Positions 1-6,105 of a DNA stretch of 7,749 nucleotides are shown piece by piece. How positions within the stretch are numbered: position 1 is the stretch's first letter; each line of letters opens with the position of its first letter. Source of the DNA: Chloroflexota bacterium (GTDB lineage Bacteria > Chloroflexota > Anaerolineae > Promineifilales > Promineifilaceae); assembly GCA_024278255.1 (NCBI GenBank), contig JAJRTP010000309.1, positions 1 to 7,749 of the forward strand, written 5' to 3'. Made by a program: the position numbers and the translations under genes. Below the pieces are notes generated by a model. That model was not told the origin of the DNA. It did not search any database and saw only the letters and a program-made list of their open reading frames with translations.

Positions 1-1331
1 ATGCCTTCTGCGTCAACGGGATGTGTTCCCCCTGCCGGGCTTCAGTGCTGACGGGGTTGATGCCCTCGCAGCACGGCATCCACACCTGGCTGGATGACCG
101 GCTGATGGACAATTGGCCACCGGATTGGAACGGTATCGCCGAGTTTGCCGCGCTGCCGGAACTACTGCGGCAGCATGGCTACCGCACAGCGTTGGTCGGC
201 AAGTACCACGTTGGCTTGCCTTTTGCGCCGCAAAACGGGTTTGAGCATTGGGTGACGTTTCCTGACGGGCATACGCGCTCGTTTTGGGGGAATAAGATTA
301 TCGAGAACGGCCGTACCCACACCTACCCCGGCCATTCCGTAGACTGCTTTACGGAAAAAGCGGTGGAGTACATCCAAAACCACGACGGCCGCGCCCCCTT
401 CTTCCTCTTCCTCGCCTACAACGCTCCCTACGGCCATTGGCCTGCCATTCAAGGGCCGGGGCGCAACCGCTTTTATTCGCTATATGAAGATTGCCCCATG
501 CGCACCGTTCCCCGCGAAGGATTGTGCCGCGAAGCGATCATCCGCTATGATCTGAAGAAGGATATGAGCGGCGGCGGCATTGATTACAGCGCGGAACTGA
601 CGACGCCGAATGATCTGCCCTCTCTGCGCAATTACTACTCGCAGATGAGCCTGGTGGATGACGGCGTGGGGCGGGTGTTGGCAGCCTTGCAGCAGGCGGG
701 GCTGACAGAGGAGACGCTGGTGATTTTCACGGCCGATCACGGTTTTTCTCTGGGGCACAACGGCTTTTGGGGGCACGGGCAGGCTACCTGGCCCTCCAAC
801 ACGCACCGCGCCGCGTTCAGCGTACCTTTGCTCATGCGCCAGCCGGGGACGATTGCCCCGCTGCAAACGTCTGAATTGATGGTGAGCCAGATTGATTTGT
901 TTGCCACGATTCTGGAGGCGGCGGAGATCGAGGAGACGGCAACACTGCCCACCCCATCACGCAGTTTAATGCCGCTGCTGCGGGGACGGCCGTTTACCTG
1001 GGAGGACGCCGTGTTCATGGAACAGGAAGAAACCCGCGCCATCCGCACTTCCCGCTGGCTGTATATGGCGCGGTTCCAGGGCAGCCCCCACAATCCGTTT
1101 TCTGACGAACTGTATGATTTGCAGAGTGATCCGGAGGAGCGGGTAAATTTGCTTGAGGAGGAGGGGCTGGCGGATACGGCCGTTACCCTGCGCCAACGCC
1201 TCCACGACTTCTTCGACCAGTACAGCGACCTCCGCTACGATTTGTGGCGCGGCGGCGCGGCCAAAGCCAATTCGGATAAGCCCTGGCTGTGGCAGGATGC
1301 GTGGGGGGAAGATTGGACGGCCGTTTATTAA
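1..1331 (+). CDS. S1-family sulfatase (arylsulfatase-type), 5'-truncated by the window edge
   Basis: Hydrolyses sulfate esters, probably on a sulfated sugar or glycan; the substrate cannot be read from the sequence. The frame is open from base 3, so the ATG at 21 is internal, not the start: the formylglycine motif CSPCRASVLTG (fits C-x-P-x-R-x4-TG) begins at the very next codon, with its Cys at 24-26. In this family some 40-60 residues carrying the first Asp metal ligands normally precede it and lie outside the window. Also visible are GKYH (201-209), matching the family G-K-x-H active-site block, APYGHW (His near 435), and the metal-binding ADHG (Asp 735-737, His 738-740) followed by LGHNGFWGHG. 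The C-terminus has the usual YDLQSDPEERVNL segment. A Cys-type site needs a formylglycine-generating enzyme elsewhere. No signal peptide can be judged. Four ACGGCCGT octamers lie in it, read in three frames. Stop TAA at 1329-1331; the next gene converges on it after 35 bases. Family call firm, substrate unknown. Confidence 0.93.
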   Translation, partial: AFCVNGMCSPCRASVLTGLMPSQHGIHTWLDDRLMDNWPPDWNGIAEFAALPELLRQHGYRTALVGKYHVGLPFAPQNGFEHWVTFPDGHTRSFWGNKIIENGRTHTYPGHSVDCFTEKAVEYIQNHDGRAPFFLFLAYNAPYGHWPAIQGPGRNRFYSLYEDCPMRTVPREGLCREAIIRYDLKKDMSGGGIDYSAELTTPNDLPSLRNYYSQMSLVDDGVGRVLAALQQAGLTEETLVIFTADHGFSLGHNGFWGHGQATWPSNTHRAAFSVPLLMRQPGTIAPLQTSELMVSQIDLFATILEAAEIEETATLPTPSRSLMPLLRGRPFTWEDAVFMEQEETRAIRTSRWLYMARFQGSPHNPFSDELYDLQSDPEERVNLLEEEGLADTAVTLRQRLHDFFDQYSDLRYDLWRGGAAKANSDKPWLWQDAWGEDWTAVY

Positions 1332-1366
1332 AACGTTAAACCCTGTCGTTGAACTACCTGGCTTGA

Positions 1367-2041
1367 TTATTTCTCGGTCAGTTCTTCCATGATCTCTATC
1401 GCCATTTGCATAAATTGGGTTTTAAGTTCTTTTGGCGAAAATTCCTTGAGCATTTTGACTTGCCAATGCTCTAGCTCGTCAGGATAGTTGCCCGTTCGTT
1501 TCAAGGCTATGGCAAACCGATAAAGATCAAACCCTGGATCTTTTTGCGCCGCCAGGGCAAGTAATTCATCCAGCGATTCCTGCTTCAAAAAGAAAAACAA
1601 GTCAATCGCATCTCTTGGCTCCATGCGTCCAAAAAAGGCTAATGTCTTGTCTGCTTTCAGGTCTTCAAAATTATTGACTTGAACGCCATATTCAGATGAG
1701 AGGACTGATTGAAGGTGAAAGGGCGAATCAAACGCTAAATCAATCTTTAAGGTTTCACCTTCATGGTCGAACATGAGCTGAACAAAGGTTTCAAAACGCC
1801 GCACAACAGATATATTTACGCCCTGGGTTTTGCATTCAGCTTCTATCTGATAGGAAAATGGCAGCACTAAACCGGCTTGATCGGTGAAAAAATCTAAATC
1901 GAAGGATAGGCGATGCCCAAGATAAAATTCAGAGAGAGCTGCTCCGCCAGTCAAATAAAATTGATTTTGGTCAGGCAGCTTCGAGAAAATATCCAAAAAA
2001 GCTTTTTGGGAAGATAAAAGCGTTCCTTTCCCCTTAAGCAT
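1367..2041 (-). CDS. AbiEii/MenT-like nucleotidyltransferase toxin
   Basis: Full-length 224-residue protein of the AbiEii/AbiGii (DUF1814) nucleotidyltransferase family, the toxin half of type IV-like toxin-antitoxin or abortive-infection modules. Characterised relatives (MenT of mycobacteria) add nucleotides to tRNA acceptor ends and block translation; that activity is inferred here by family. Visible motifs: the polymerase-beta-like signature GG (32-33) ... R-L-S-x-D-L-D (Ser46, Asp48, Asp50), a third acidic residue in LKIDL (Asp101), and the family block D-L-K-A-D-K ... GR-x-x-PRD-x-x-DL (Lys132, Arg143, Asp144, Asp147). All catalytic positions look intact, so the enzyme is probably active. 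The start at 2041 overlaps the upstream gene's stop by 8 bases and has a good GGAG 7 bases ahead, indicating coupled translation with its partner. Sample lines give about 37-43% GC, clearly below the flanking sulfatase, suggesting transfer. Confidence 0.9.
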   Translation of the reverse strand: MLKGKGTLLSSQKAFLDIFSKLPDQNQFYLTGGAALSEFYLGHRLSFDLDFFTDQAGLVLPFSYQIEAECKTQGVNISVVRRFETFVQLMFDHEGETLKIDLAFDSPFHLQSVLSSEYGVQVNNFEDLKADKTLAFFGRMEPRDAIDLFFFLKQESLDELLALAAQKDPGFDLYRFAIALKRTGNYPDELEHWQVKMLKEFSPKELKTQFMQMAIEIMEELTEK

Positions 2042-2288
2042 GTCGTGACTCCAGAAACGCTTTCCAGAGGATGCGGACGTCTTTTGGCAAATTCAGTTCG
2101 TCCAGCAATTGAGCAACCTCATCAAGGTCCAATTTTTTAATATCTTCGGCACGGCCGTGCGTGAGTACCTGCTGAATATACTGCTTACGTTCAAAAGGAT
2201 TGGACAAATCCACAATGTCGGTGCTCCAGACAATGTGGCGGGGTGGAGAGATTTTATAGTGAGGGAGCGTGTTTTTATGAGCGTCCAT
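2034..2288 (-). CDS. Small putative antitoxin partner of the AbiEii-like toxin
   Basis: An 84-residue acidic, helix-rich soluble protein directly upstream of the nucleotidyltransferase gene and overlapping it by 8 bases, the arrangement expected of an antitoxin. The pattern HIVWSTDIVDL, then RKQYIQQVLTHGRAEDI, then LDLDEV and LNLPKDVRILW resembles small proteins (DUF6922-like, from memory) often found beside AbiEii genes; it does not look like the longer winged-helix AbiEi antitoxin. Neutralisation of the toxin is inferred from position only. ATG 2288 is the only methionine, and the next Leu and Val codons are CTC and GTC, so no other start is attractive. A GGAG lies only 2 bases before the ATG, too close for normal ribosome binding, while a TATAAT lies 6 bases before it; this points to a leaderless message. 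One ACGGCCGT copy sits inside (2151-2158), within the 12-base palindrome 2149-2160. Confidence 0.78.
   Translation of the reverse strand: MDAHKNTLPHYKISPPRHIVWSTDIVDLSNPFERKQYIQQVLTHGRAEDIKKLDLDEVAQLLDELNLPKDVRILWKAFLESRHA
2049..2052 (-). promoter_or_regulatory. Ribosome binding site of the toxin gene
   Basis: GGAG on the minus strand, 7 bases upstream of the toxin ATG at 2041 and lying inside the last codons of the antitoxin gene. It supports the 2041 start and translational coupling. It contrasts with the antitoxin and restriction-modification genes, neither of which has a well-spaced Shine-Dalgarno sequence. Confidence 0.65.
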
Positions 2289-2294
2289 AACTCC

Positions 2295-2303
2295 ATTATA
2301 CCA
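2295..2303 (-). promoter_or_regulatory. Extended -10 promoter of the toxin-antitoxin operon
   Basis: On the minus strand the sequence reads TGG-TATAAT, a perfect -10 hexamer with the extended TG element, then GGAGTT, then the antitoxin ATG. Counting a standard 6 bases after the hexamer places +1 on the A of the ATG at 2288. The best -35 candidate (TTGTGT at 2316-2321) has a short 15-base spacer, which is tolerable for an extended -10 promoter. The match is seen directly; use of the site is inferred. Confidence 0.6.
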
Positions 2304-2311
2304 AACGTTTG
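2302..2311. promoter_or_regulatory. Candidate operator palindrome CAAACGTTTG
   Basis: A perfect 10-base palindrome in the spacer just upstream of the TATAAT, overlapping the TG of the extended -10, and abutted by a second small palindrome TGATCA (2310-2315). A dimeric regulator bound here would block polymerase, as in autoregulated toxin-antitoxin operons. No binder is known; the small partner protein has no obvious helix-turn-helix. Confidence 0.35.
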
Positions 2312-2363
2312 ATCAACACAACCACCAAAGGCTGAGAACCTCCGAGGGGAACAAGTGAAACCA

Positions 2364-5300
2364 TCACCCTACCGTATATTTCCCGTTTTCTTCTACCACC
2401 TGGCCCAACTCGGCCAGCATTTCCAGGATTTCACTGATTTCGGCGAGGCGTTTTTGGGTGCGACGGCCGTTAAAACCCCCGGCCACTTCTTCTACCCCCA
2501 CCGGCCCGGCAAAGGCAGACAGTATGGCGCGCACGGCCGTAGCCCGGTCTTTGAGCACCTGGGGCCAATCCAGCTTCTGCTCTAAAGTGACAGGCGCTTT
2601 TGAACTGCCTGTCACTTCCAGGAGGGCGGCTTGCTGGGGCTGGACGGCGTCGGGGGCCTGGTATTCGGGACGCAGCCAGCGGATGTGGCCCTGGGCTTCT
2701 TCGGCGGCGCGGGCAGCGTTGAGGTCTACCAGGCGCTGCAAAATTTCCTCGTCCGTCAAATCGGGCGGCCAGCCGTAGGCGGCAAAGACGGCGGCGTCCA
2801 AATCGTCGTGGAGCTGTTTGAGGATACTGATGAGGCCCTGCTCGTGAATGCGTTTTTCTTTGTCGTTGAGCGGCTCGCCGGCGCGTTCCTTTTTCAGGAC
2901 GTTGTACATAGCAGTGAGGGTGAGTTTGGGGTGTTGGGCCTGCTGCCGTTTGCGATGGGCGTCTAACTGCTCGGCCAGTTCGCGGATGCGGGCTTTTTGT
3001 TCTTCGGTGGCATCAGGAAATGGGAATTTGCCAAAACAATCAGAGTGATTGTAATTAGAATCATTTCCTACACCTAACCATCCACCTGAAGCTATTGCCC
3101 ATTTAACATGGATTTTACTTGATAAAACTCCTAAATAATAAGGATCCTCCAGGGCAATAGTTACCAATTTGGCATCCGGGACTACGTCCTTATCTAAAAA
3201 TAGAAATACCCTATGTTTAGCGGTACGACAAGTTACTATGTACTTACTCAAACCAGCTATAGCTTCTCTTGTTGTAACCACAGGTTCACCAAAAATCCAC
3301 CATTTCTCACGATAGGATTTTCTATTATTTTGATCTCGCTGTGGCTTTACTTTTTCAAGAATCCATTGATATGCGGCAGGAAATTTATGACGTACTTCAT
3401 GCTCTGAAAGTCCAAAAAAGTCTATAACCAACACGTTTCGAGACTGAGCCATAATATCACGACCATTAACGTATGGTCTGATATATTTTTCTAAGCCATC
3501 AATCGAACCAAGACCAAGTTGAGAGGCTTCATCAGGTGTTACAATGAATCCTTTACCTATTAGTTGAACACCTCTATTTCCAATTTTTTCGTTTGCCTTC
3601 AAAGATGTTGTGCCAGCAACATTGGCCCCAATCGTTAAATCCGCCTGAATTTTCCCCCGGCTATCGGCAAAAAGAATATCGGCATCATCTCGATCACTGG
3701 GTTTTTCGGAGATCACCTTTCGCAGCAAGCCATCCTTGTCGCCATTTTCAGCCACCGTCATGGCAATGCGTACATCAGCGCCCTCCGCCGCATCCACCCA
3801 CGGATGGTCAGGGATGGCAAAGGTCAACGAAATCGGGTTTTTCGCCGTCAAATGCGGTTGCAGGACGCGGCGGTTGAACGTTTGGCGCAGGCTGTTGGTG
3901 GTAATCAAACCAAAGCGCTGCACCTTGCCCTGCCGGGTCCGTTCCGCCGCCACGTGCCACCAGTACATCACGTAATCAATGGATTGGGGCAGCTTTTTGT
4001 AGGTGCGCCGCAGAGTTTCCGTGTAACCGTCCCCCAGGGCTTCCCGCATCCGGGCAATGCCGATGAAAGGCGGATTGCCTACGATAAAATCCGCCTCCGG
4101 CCATGCCGCCGGGCGCGGGTTGATGTATTTGTAGGCGGGAATTCGGGCCGTTTCGTCGGGCACGGGCTGGCCGGTGACGGAATGGAGTTTGGTGGTACGG
4201 CCGTCCCAACGAGTTACCGGACGGCCGTTTTCATCCAGCAGCGGTTCGACGTCATCCCAGGCCAGCACCGCATCCCGGCATTCGATATTGTGGTAATTCT
4301 TGATAATCGGCTCCGCGTGGGGCGCGCTGCCCCGCGTGCGGTAATGCCATTGCAAATAGCCAATCCACAACACCAACTCGGCAATAGCGGCGGCGCGGGG
4401 ATTAACCTCAATGCCCAAAAACTGCTGCGGCGAGACGGTCATACCAGCCATCTCCAGCTTCATCTGCCCCTCACCCAACTCTTGCAGCGTGTTCAACACC
4501 TCCCCTTCCAGCCGCTTCAGATGTTCCAGCGTCACGTAAAGGAAATTGCCGGAACCGCAGGCCGGGTCGAGGATACGGATAGTCGCCAAACGCCGCTGAA
4601 ACGTTTCCACTTCGGCAATGGCCTTGTCCAACTGCCCGGCCTCCGCCTGAAGCAGCGCGGCCGCTTGCACGCTTTCCCATTCCGCCCGCAATGGTTCAAT
4701 GATAGTCGGCTCCACCAGACGCTCCACGTAAGCCCGCGGCGTGTAATGCGCCCCCAGCTTGTGCCGCTCCACCGGGTCAAGGGCGCGTTCCAGCAGCGTG
4801 CCAAAAATAGCCGGTTCCACGTCGCGCCAATCGGCCGTCGCCGCCTCCACGAGCAGTTCAATTTGCGGCAGCGTCAGGGGCAGGGCTGTCTGGTCGGCAA
4901 AGAGGCCGCCGTTAAACTGGGGGATTTGGCGGCGCAGGATGACGGAAAAACCACCCGCGTCCATCGTTTGCCACAAATGTTCCATCATGGGCTGGAAGCT
5001 GGCCGGGTCGTGGCGGATGTCGTCCAGCAGTTGGGTAAAGCTGCGCTCCGGCAGCAGCCCCACGTCTTCGGCAAACATGGTAAAGAGACAGCGCATCAAA
5101 AACTGCCCCACCTGCTCCGCCGGATAACTGCCTTCCAACGACTTTGCCAGTTCCGCCAGCCGCGCCGCAATTTCCCTGGTCACTTTGGCGCTGCGCCGGG
5201 CCGGGTCCAGGCTCATGGGGTCGGTCCACACCTGGCGCAGCAGATGGCGCACGTTGGCGTCGTGCAAATCGGCCAGCTTCAGCCGGTAGGTGCTGGGGTC

Positions 5301-5834
5301 AGGAAAGGGGATGTAGTTGCCGCCGGTGCGGCTGAATTCGCTGTAAAGAGCGATGGTATTACCCACGTCCACCACTAAAATGAACGGGGGACGGCCGTCG
5401 GCAATTTCGGCAGCGGGCAGACTGCGGGCGTAAGTCTGGGCCTGCTGCCGCGCCTTTTCCATCGCCGTATCCCACGCTTTGGTGCCGCGCACGGCCGTGC
5501 CTTTCTTGCGCTGTTTCAACCGGCGCAGCGCCGCCTCAGAGAAAGCCGGTTGGCCCTCCGCCAGCCGGTCACTGCCCTGCTTCGCTTCCAAAACAAAGCA
5601 GCCGCGTTTGTACAGGTCTATAAAGTTGGTTGTCCCGTGAGCCGAAGGCACTCGTTTCTCAAAAACGTACGCATTTTCCTGCGGGTCTTCCGCCGCCGGC
5701 CGGGGATGGTCTACGCCAATCACGTCACACAATTCGGTGAGGAAAAGCTGGTAATTGGCCCGTTCCGCTGCGCCGGAAGCCTGCCAGCGTTCAATGAAGG
5801 CTTGAATGTCCGCTTGGGTGTTCTCTGTCATCAT
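2364..5834 (-). CDS. MmeI-like type IIL/IIG restriction endonuclease and DNA adenine methyltransferase
   Basis: One 1156-residue chain carrying both cutting and modification, so no separate restriction subunit is needed. Domains from the N-terminus: PD-(D/E)xK nuclease about 1-190, with Asp73-x9-Glu83-x-Lys85 (FIDLY...LEAKQ), the same spacing I recall for MmeI (70/80/82); helical connector about 190-380; N6-adenine methylase about 380-735, with S-adenosylmethionine motif I DPACGSGNF from Asp423 and catalytic motif IV NPPF from Asn587, plus the family segment ELVLWIGYLQW; target-recognition domain about 735-935, ending YNHSDCFGKFPFPD; C-terminal part 935-1156. MmeI is about 919 residues, so this is a longer variant. 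The start is fixed: an in-frame TGA lies at 5853-5855 with no start codon between; ATG at 5834 or 5831 is possible. No good Shine-Dalgarno is seen. The recognition region is AT-rich. Target sequence cannot be predicted. Recombined recognition modules are known in this family. Confidence 0.92.
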   Translation of the reverse strand: MMTENTQADIQAFIERWQASGAAERANYQLFLTELCDVIGVDHPRPAAEDPQENAYVFEKRVPSAHGTTNFIDLYKRGCFVLEAKQGSDRLAEGQPAFSEAALRRLKQRKKGTAVRGTKAWDTAMEKARQQAQTYARSLPAAEIADGRPPFILVVDVGNTIALYSEFSRTGGNYIPFPDPSTYRLKLADLHDANVRHLLRQVWTDPMSLDPARRSAKVTREIAARLAELAKSLEGSYPAEQVGQFLMRCLFTMFAEDVGLLPERSFTQLLDDIRHDPASFQPMMEHLWQTMDAGGFSVILRRQIPQFNGGLFADQTALPLTLPQIELLVEAATADWRDVEPAIFGTLLERALDPVERHKLGAHYTPRAYVERLVEPTIIEPLRAEWESVQAAALLQAEAGQLDKAIAEVETFQRRLATIRILDPACGSGNFLYVTLEHLKRLEGEVLNTLQELGEGQMKLEMAGMTVSPQQFLGIEVNPRAAAIAELVLWIGYLQWHYRTRGSAPHAEPIIKNYHNIECRDAVLAWDDVEPLLDENGRPVTRWDGRTTKLHSVTGQPVPDETARIPAYKYINPRPAAWPEADFIVGNPPFIGIARMREALGDGYTETLRRTYKKLPQSIDYVMYWWHVAAERTRQGKVQRFGLITTNSLRQTFNRRVLQPHLTAKNPISLTFAIPDHPWVDAAEGADVRIAMTVAENGDKDGLLRKVISEKPSDRDDADILFADSRGKIQADLTIGANVAGTTSLKANEKIGNRGVQLIGKGFIVTPDEASQLGLGSIDGLEKYIRPYVNGRDIMAQSRNVLVIDFFGLSEHEVRHKFPAAYQWILEKVKPQRDQNNRKSYREKWWIFGEPVVTTREAIAGLSKYIVTCRTAKHRVFLFLDKDVVPDAKLVTIALEDPYYLGVLSSKIHVKWAIASGGWLGVGNDSNYNHSDCFGKFPFPDATEEQKARIRELAEQLDAHRKRQQAQHPKLTLTAMYNVLKKERAGEPLNDKEKRIHEQGLISILKQLHDDLDAAVFAAYGWPPDLTDEEILQRLVDLNAARAAEEAQGHIRWLRPEYQAPDAVQPQQAALLEVTGSSKAPVTLEQKLDWPQVLKDRATAVRAILSAFAGPVGVEEVAGGFNGRRTQKRLAEISEILEMLAELGQVVEENGKYTVG
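3030..3640 (-). other. AT-rich target-recognition module inside the restriction-modification gene
   Basis: Three sampled 60-base lines (3061, 3361, 3481) each count 23 G+C, about 38%, against 34-41 per 60 (57-68%) in the same gene at 4621 and 4921. The segment encodes residues about 732-935, the predicted target-recognition domain, and lies in the 1.66-kb stretch (2541-4196) without any ACGGCCGT copy. The reading frame is intact. A swapped-in specificity module is the simplest reading; edges are judged by eye to within about 50 bases. Confidence 0.65.
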
Positions 5835-5878
5835 CCCATAACCATTCCGGTTTCACAATCGCGTCTCTTCTCTGCAAT

Positions 5879-5892
5879 CCCCGCCCCGCCCC
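5879..5892 (-). repeat. G-run block GGGGCGGGGCGGGG in the restriction-modification leader
   Basis: Three runs of four G separated by single C on the minus strand, about 45 bases upstream of the start codon. It falls in the predicted 5' leader and is the only such run seen in the window. Three G4 runs are one short of a classic four-run quadruplex, but two-layer forms could be made by splitting runs. Confidence 0.5.
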
Positions 5893-5893
5893 A

Positions 5894-5899
5894 AGCATA
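5894..5899 (-). promoter_or_regulatory. Weak candidate -10 of the restriction-modification gene
   Basis: The minus strand reads TG-T-TATGCT here, an extended -10 with 4 of 6 consensus bases. It would start transcription near 5887 and give a leader of about 50 bases that begins in the G-run block. No good -35 is present at 16-18 bases, so this is tentative. Confidence 0.25.
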
Positions 5900-6010
5900 A
5901 CATAATGAAAATGAATAAGCCATGCGTCCCGAACGGCCGTAACCGGGGATGTGTCGTTGGTTGGTTGATTGGAAAGGGGTGGTCTTTACTGGCGATGGGG
6001 ATACGGCCGT

Positions 6011-6050
6011 AGACAATAAAAGTCCCCCGCCAATAATGGCAGGGGACTTT
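6011..6050 (-). terminator. Rho-independent terminator of the repeat-protein gene
   Basis: A 13-base stem (arms 6019-6031 and 6038-6050) with one mismatched position and the six-base loop AATAAT. On the minus strand the stem is followed by TTTTATTGT, the expected T-rich tail, and the hairpin begins about 55 bases after the repeat-protein stop. On the plus strand the tail after the stem is poor in T, so termination is mainly for the minus-strand gene. Confidence 0.82.
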
Positions 6051-6077
6051 ATCTAACTCATTCTACAGCCGGATGTT

Positions 6078-6097
6078 TGGGATACGGCCGTACCCCA
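6078..6097. repeat. Extended imperfect palindrome around one ACGGCCGT copy
   Basis: The octamer at 6084-6091 is embedded in a 20-base palindrome with a single mismatched pair: perfect core TACGGCCGTA (6083-6092), then outer arms TGGG/CCCA. It lies between the repeat-protein stop and the terminator, so it would form a second hairpin in the 3' end of that message. The 14-mer GGGATACGGCCGTA also occurs at the copy 81 bases away (5998-6011). Confidence 0.55.
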
Positions 6098-6105
6098 TCC
6101 TCCGA

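Larger units (their letters stand above)
2289..2363. other. Intergenic gap between restriction-modification and antitoxin genes
   Basis: The 75 bases between the stop of the upstream restriction-modification gene and the antitoxin start hold the promoter and palindrome listed separately. No convincing hairpin with a T-run was found, so read-through from the large gene into the toxin-antitoxin pair is possible. Confidence 0.5.
5835..6105. other. Intergenic region upstream of the restriction-modification gene
   Basis: This 271-base region separates the repeat-protein gene from the downstream restriction-modification gene on the same strand. It holds three ACGGCCGT copies (5933, 6003, 6084), a strong hairpin terminator (6019-6050), the G-run block and a weak promoter candidate. 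The terminator isolates the two genes, so the large gene needs its own promoter. The 61-codon minus-strand reading frame from 6016 has no ribosome binding site and looks non-coding. Confidence 0.6.

Noticed and set aside
21..23. ATG at 21 as the start of the sulfatase
   Set aside because: The formylglycine motif begins at the next codon; the needed N-terminal metal-binding part must lie upstream.
1332..1366. Shared terminator between the convergent sulfatase and toxin genes
   Set aside because: Only a 4-base inverted repeat (AACG/CGTT) without a T-run is present.
2093..2296. Alternative minus-strand frame starting at ATG 2296 across the antitoxin gene
   Set aside because: Its start falls inside the sequence between the -10 and the real ATG, and the translation has no family-like pattern; the 84-residue frame does.
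3804..5378. Long plus-strand open frame (524 codons) opposite the restriction-modification gene
   Set aside because: It lies wholly antisense to a gene with clear catalytic motifs, is arginine/histidine/glutamine-rich in the manner of a GC-rich shadow frame, and shows no recognisable domain.
5831..6016. Minus-strand 61-codon frame overlapping the start of the restriction-modification gene
   Set aside because: No ribosome binding site, low-complexity composition, and it runs across the terminator and the G-run block.
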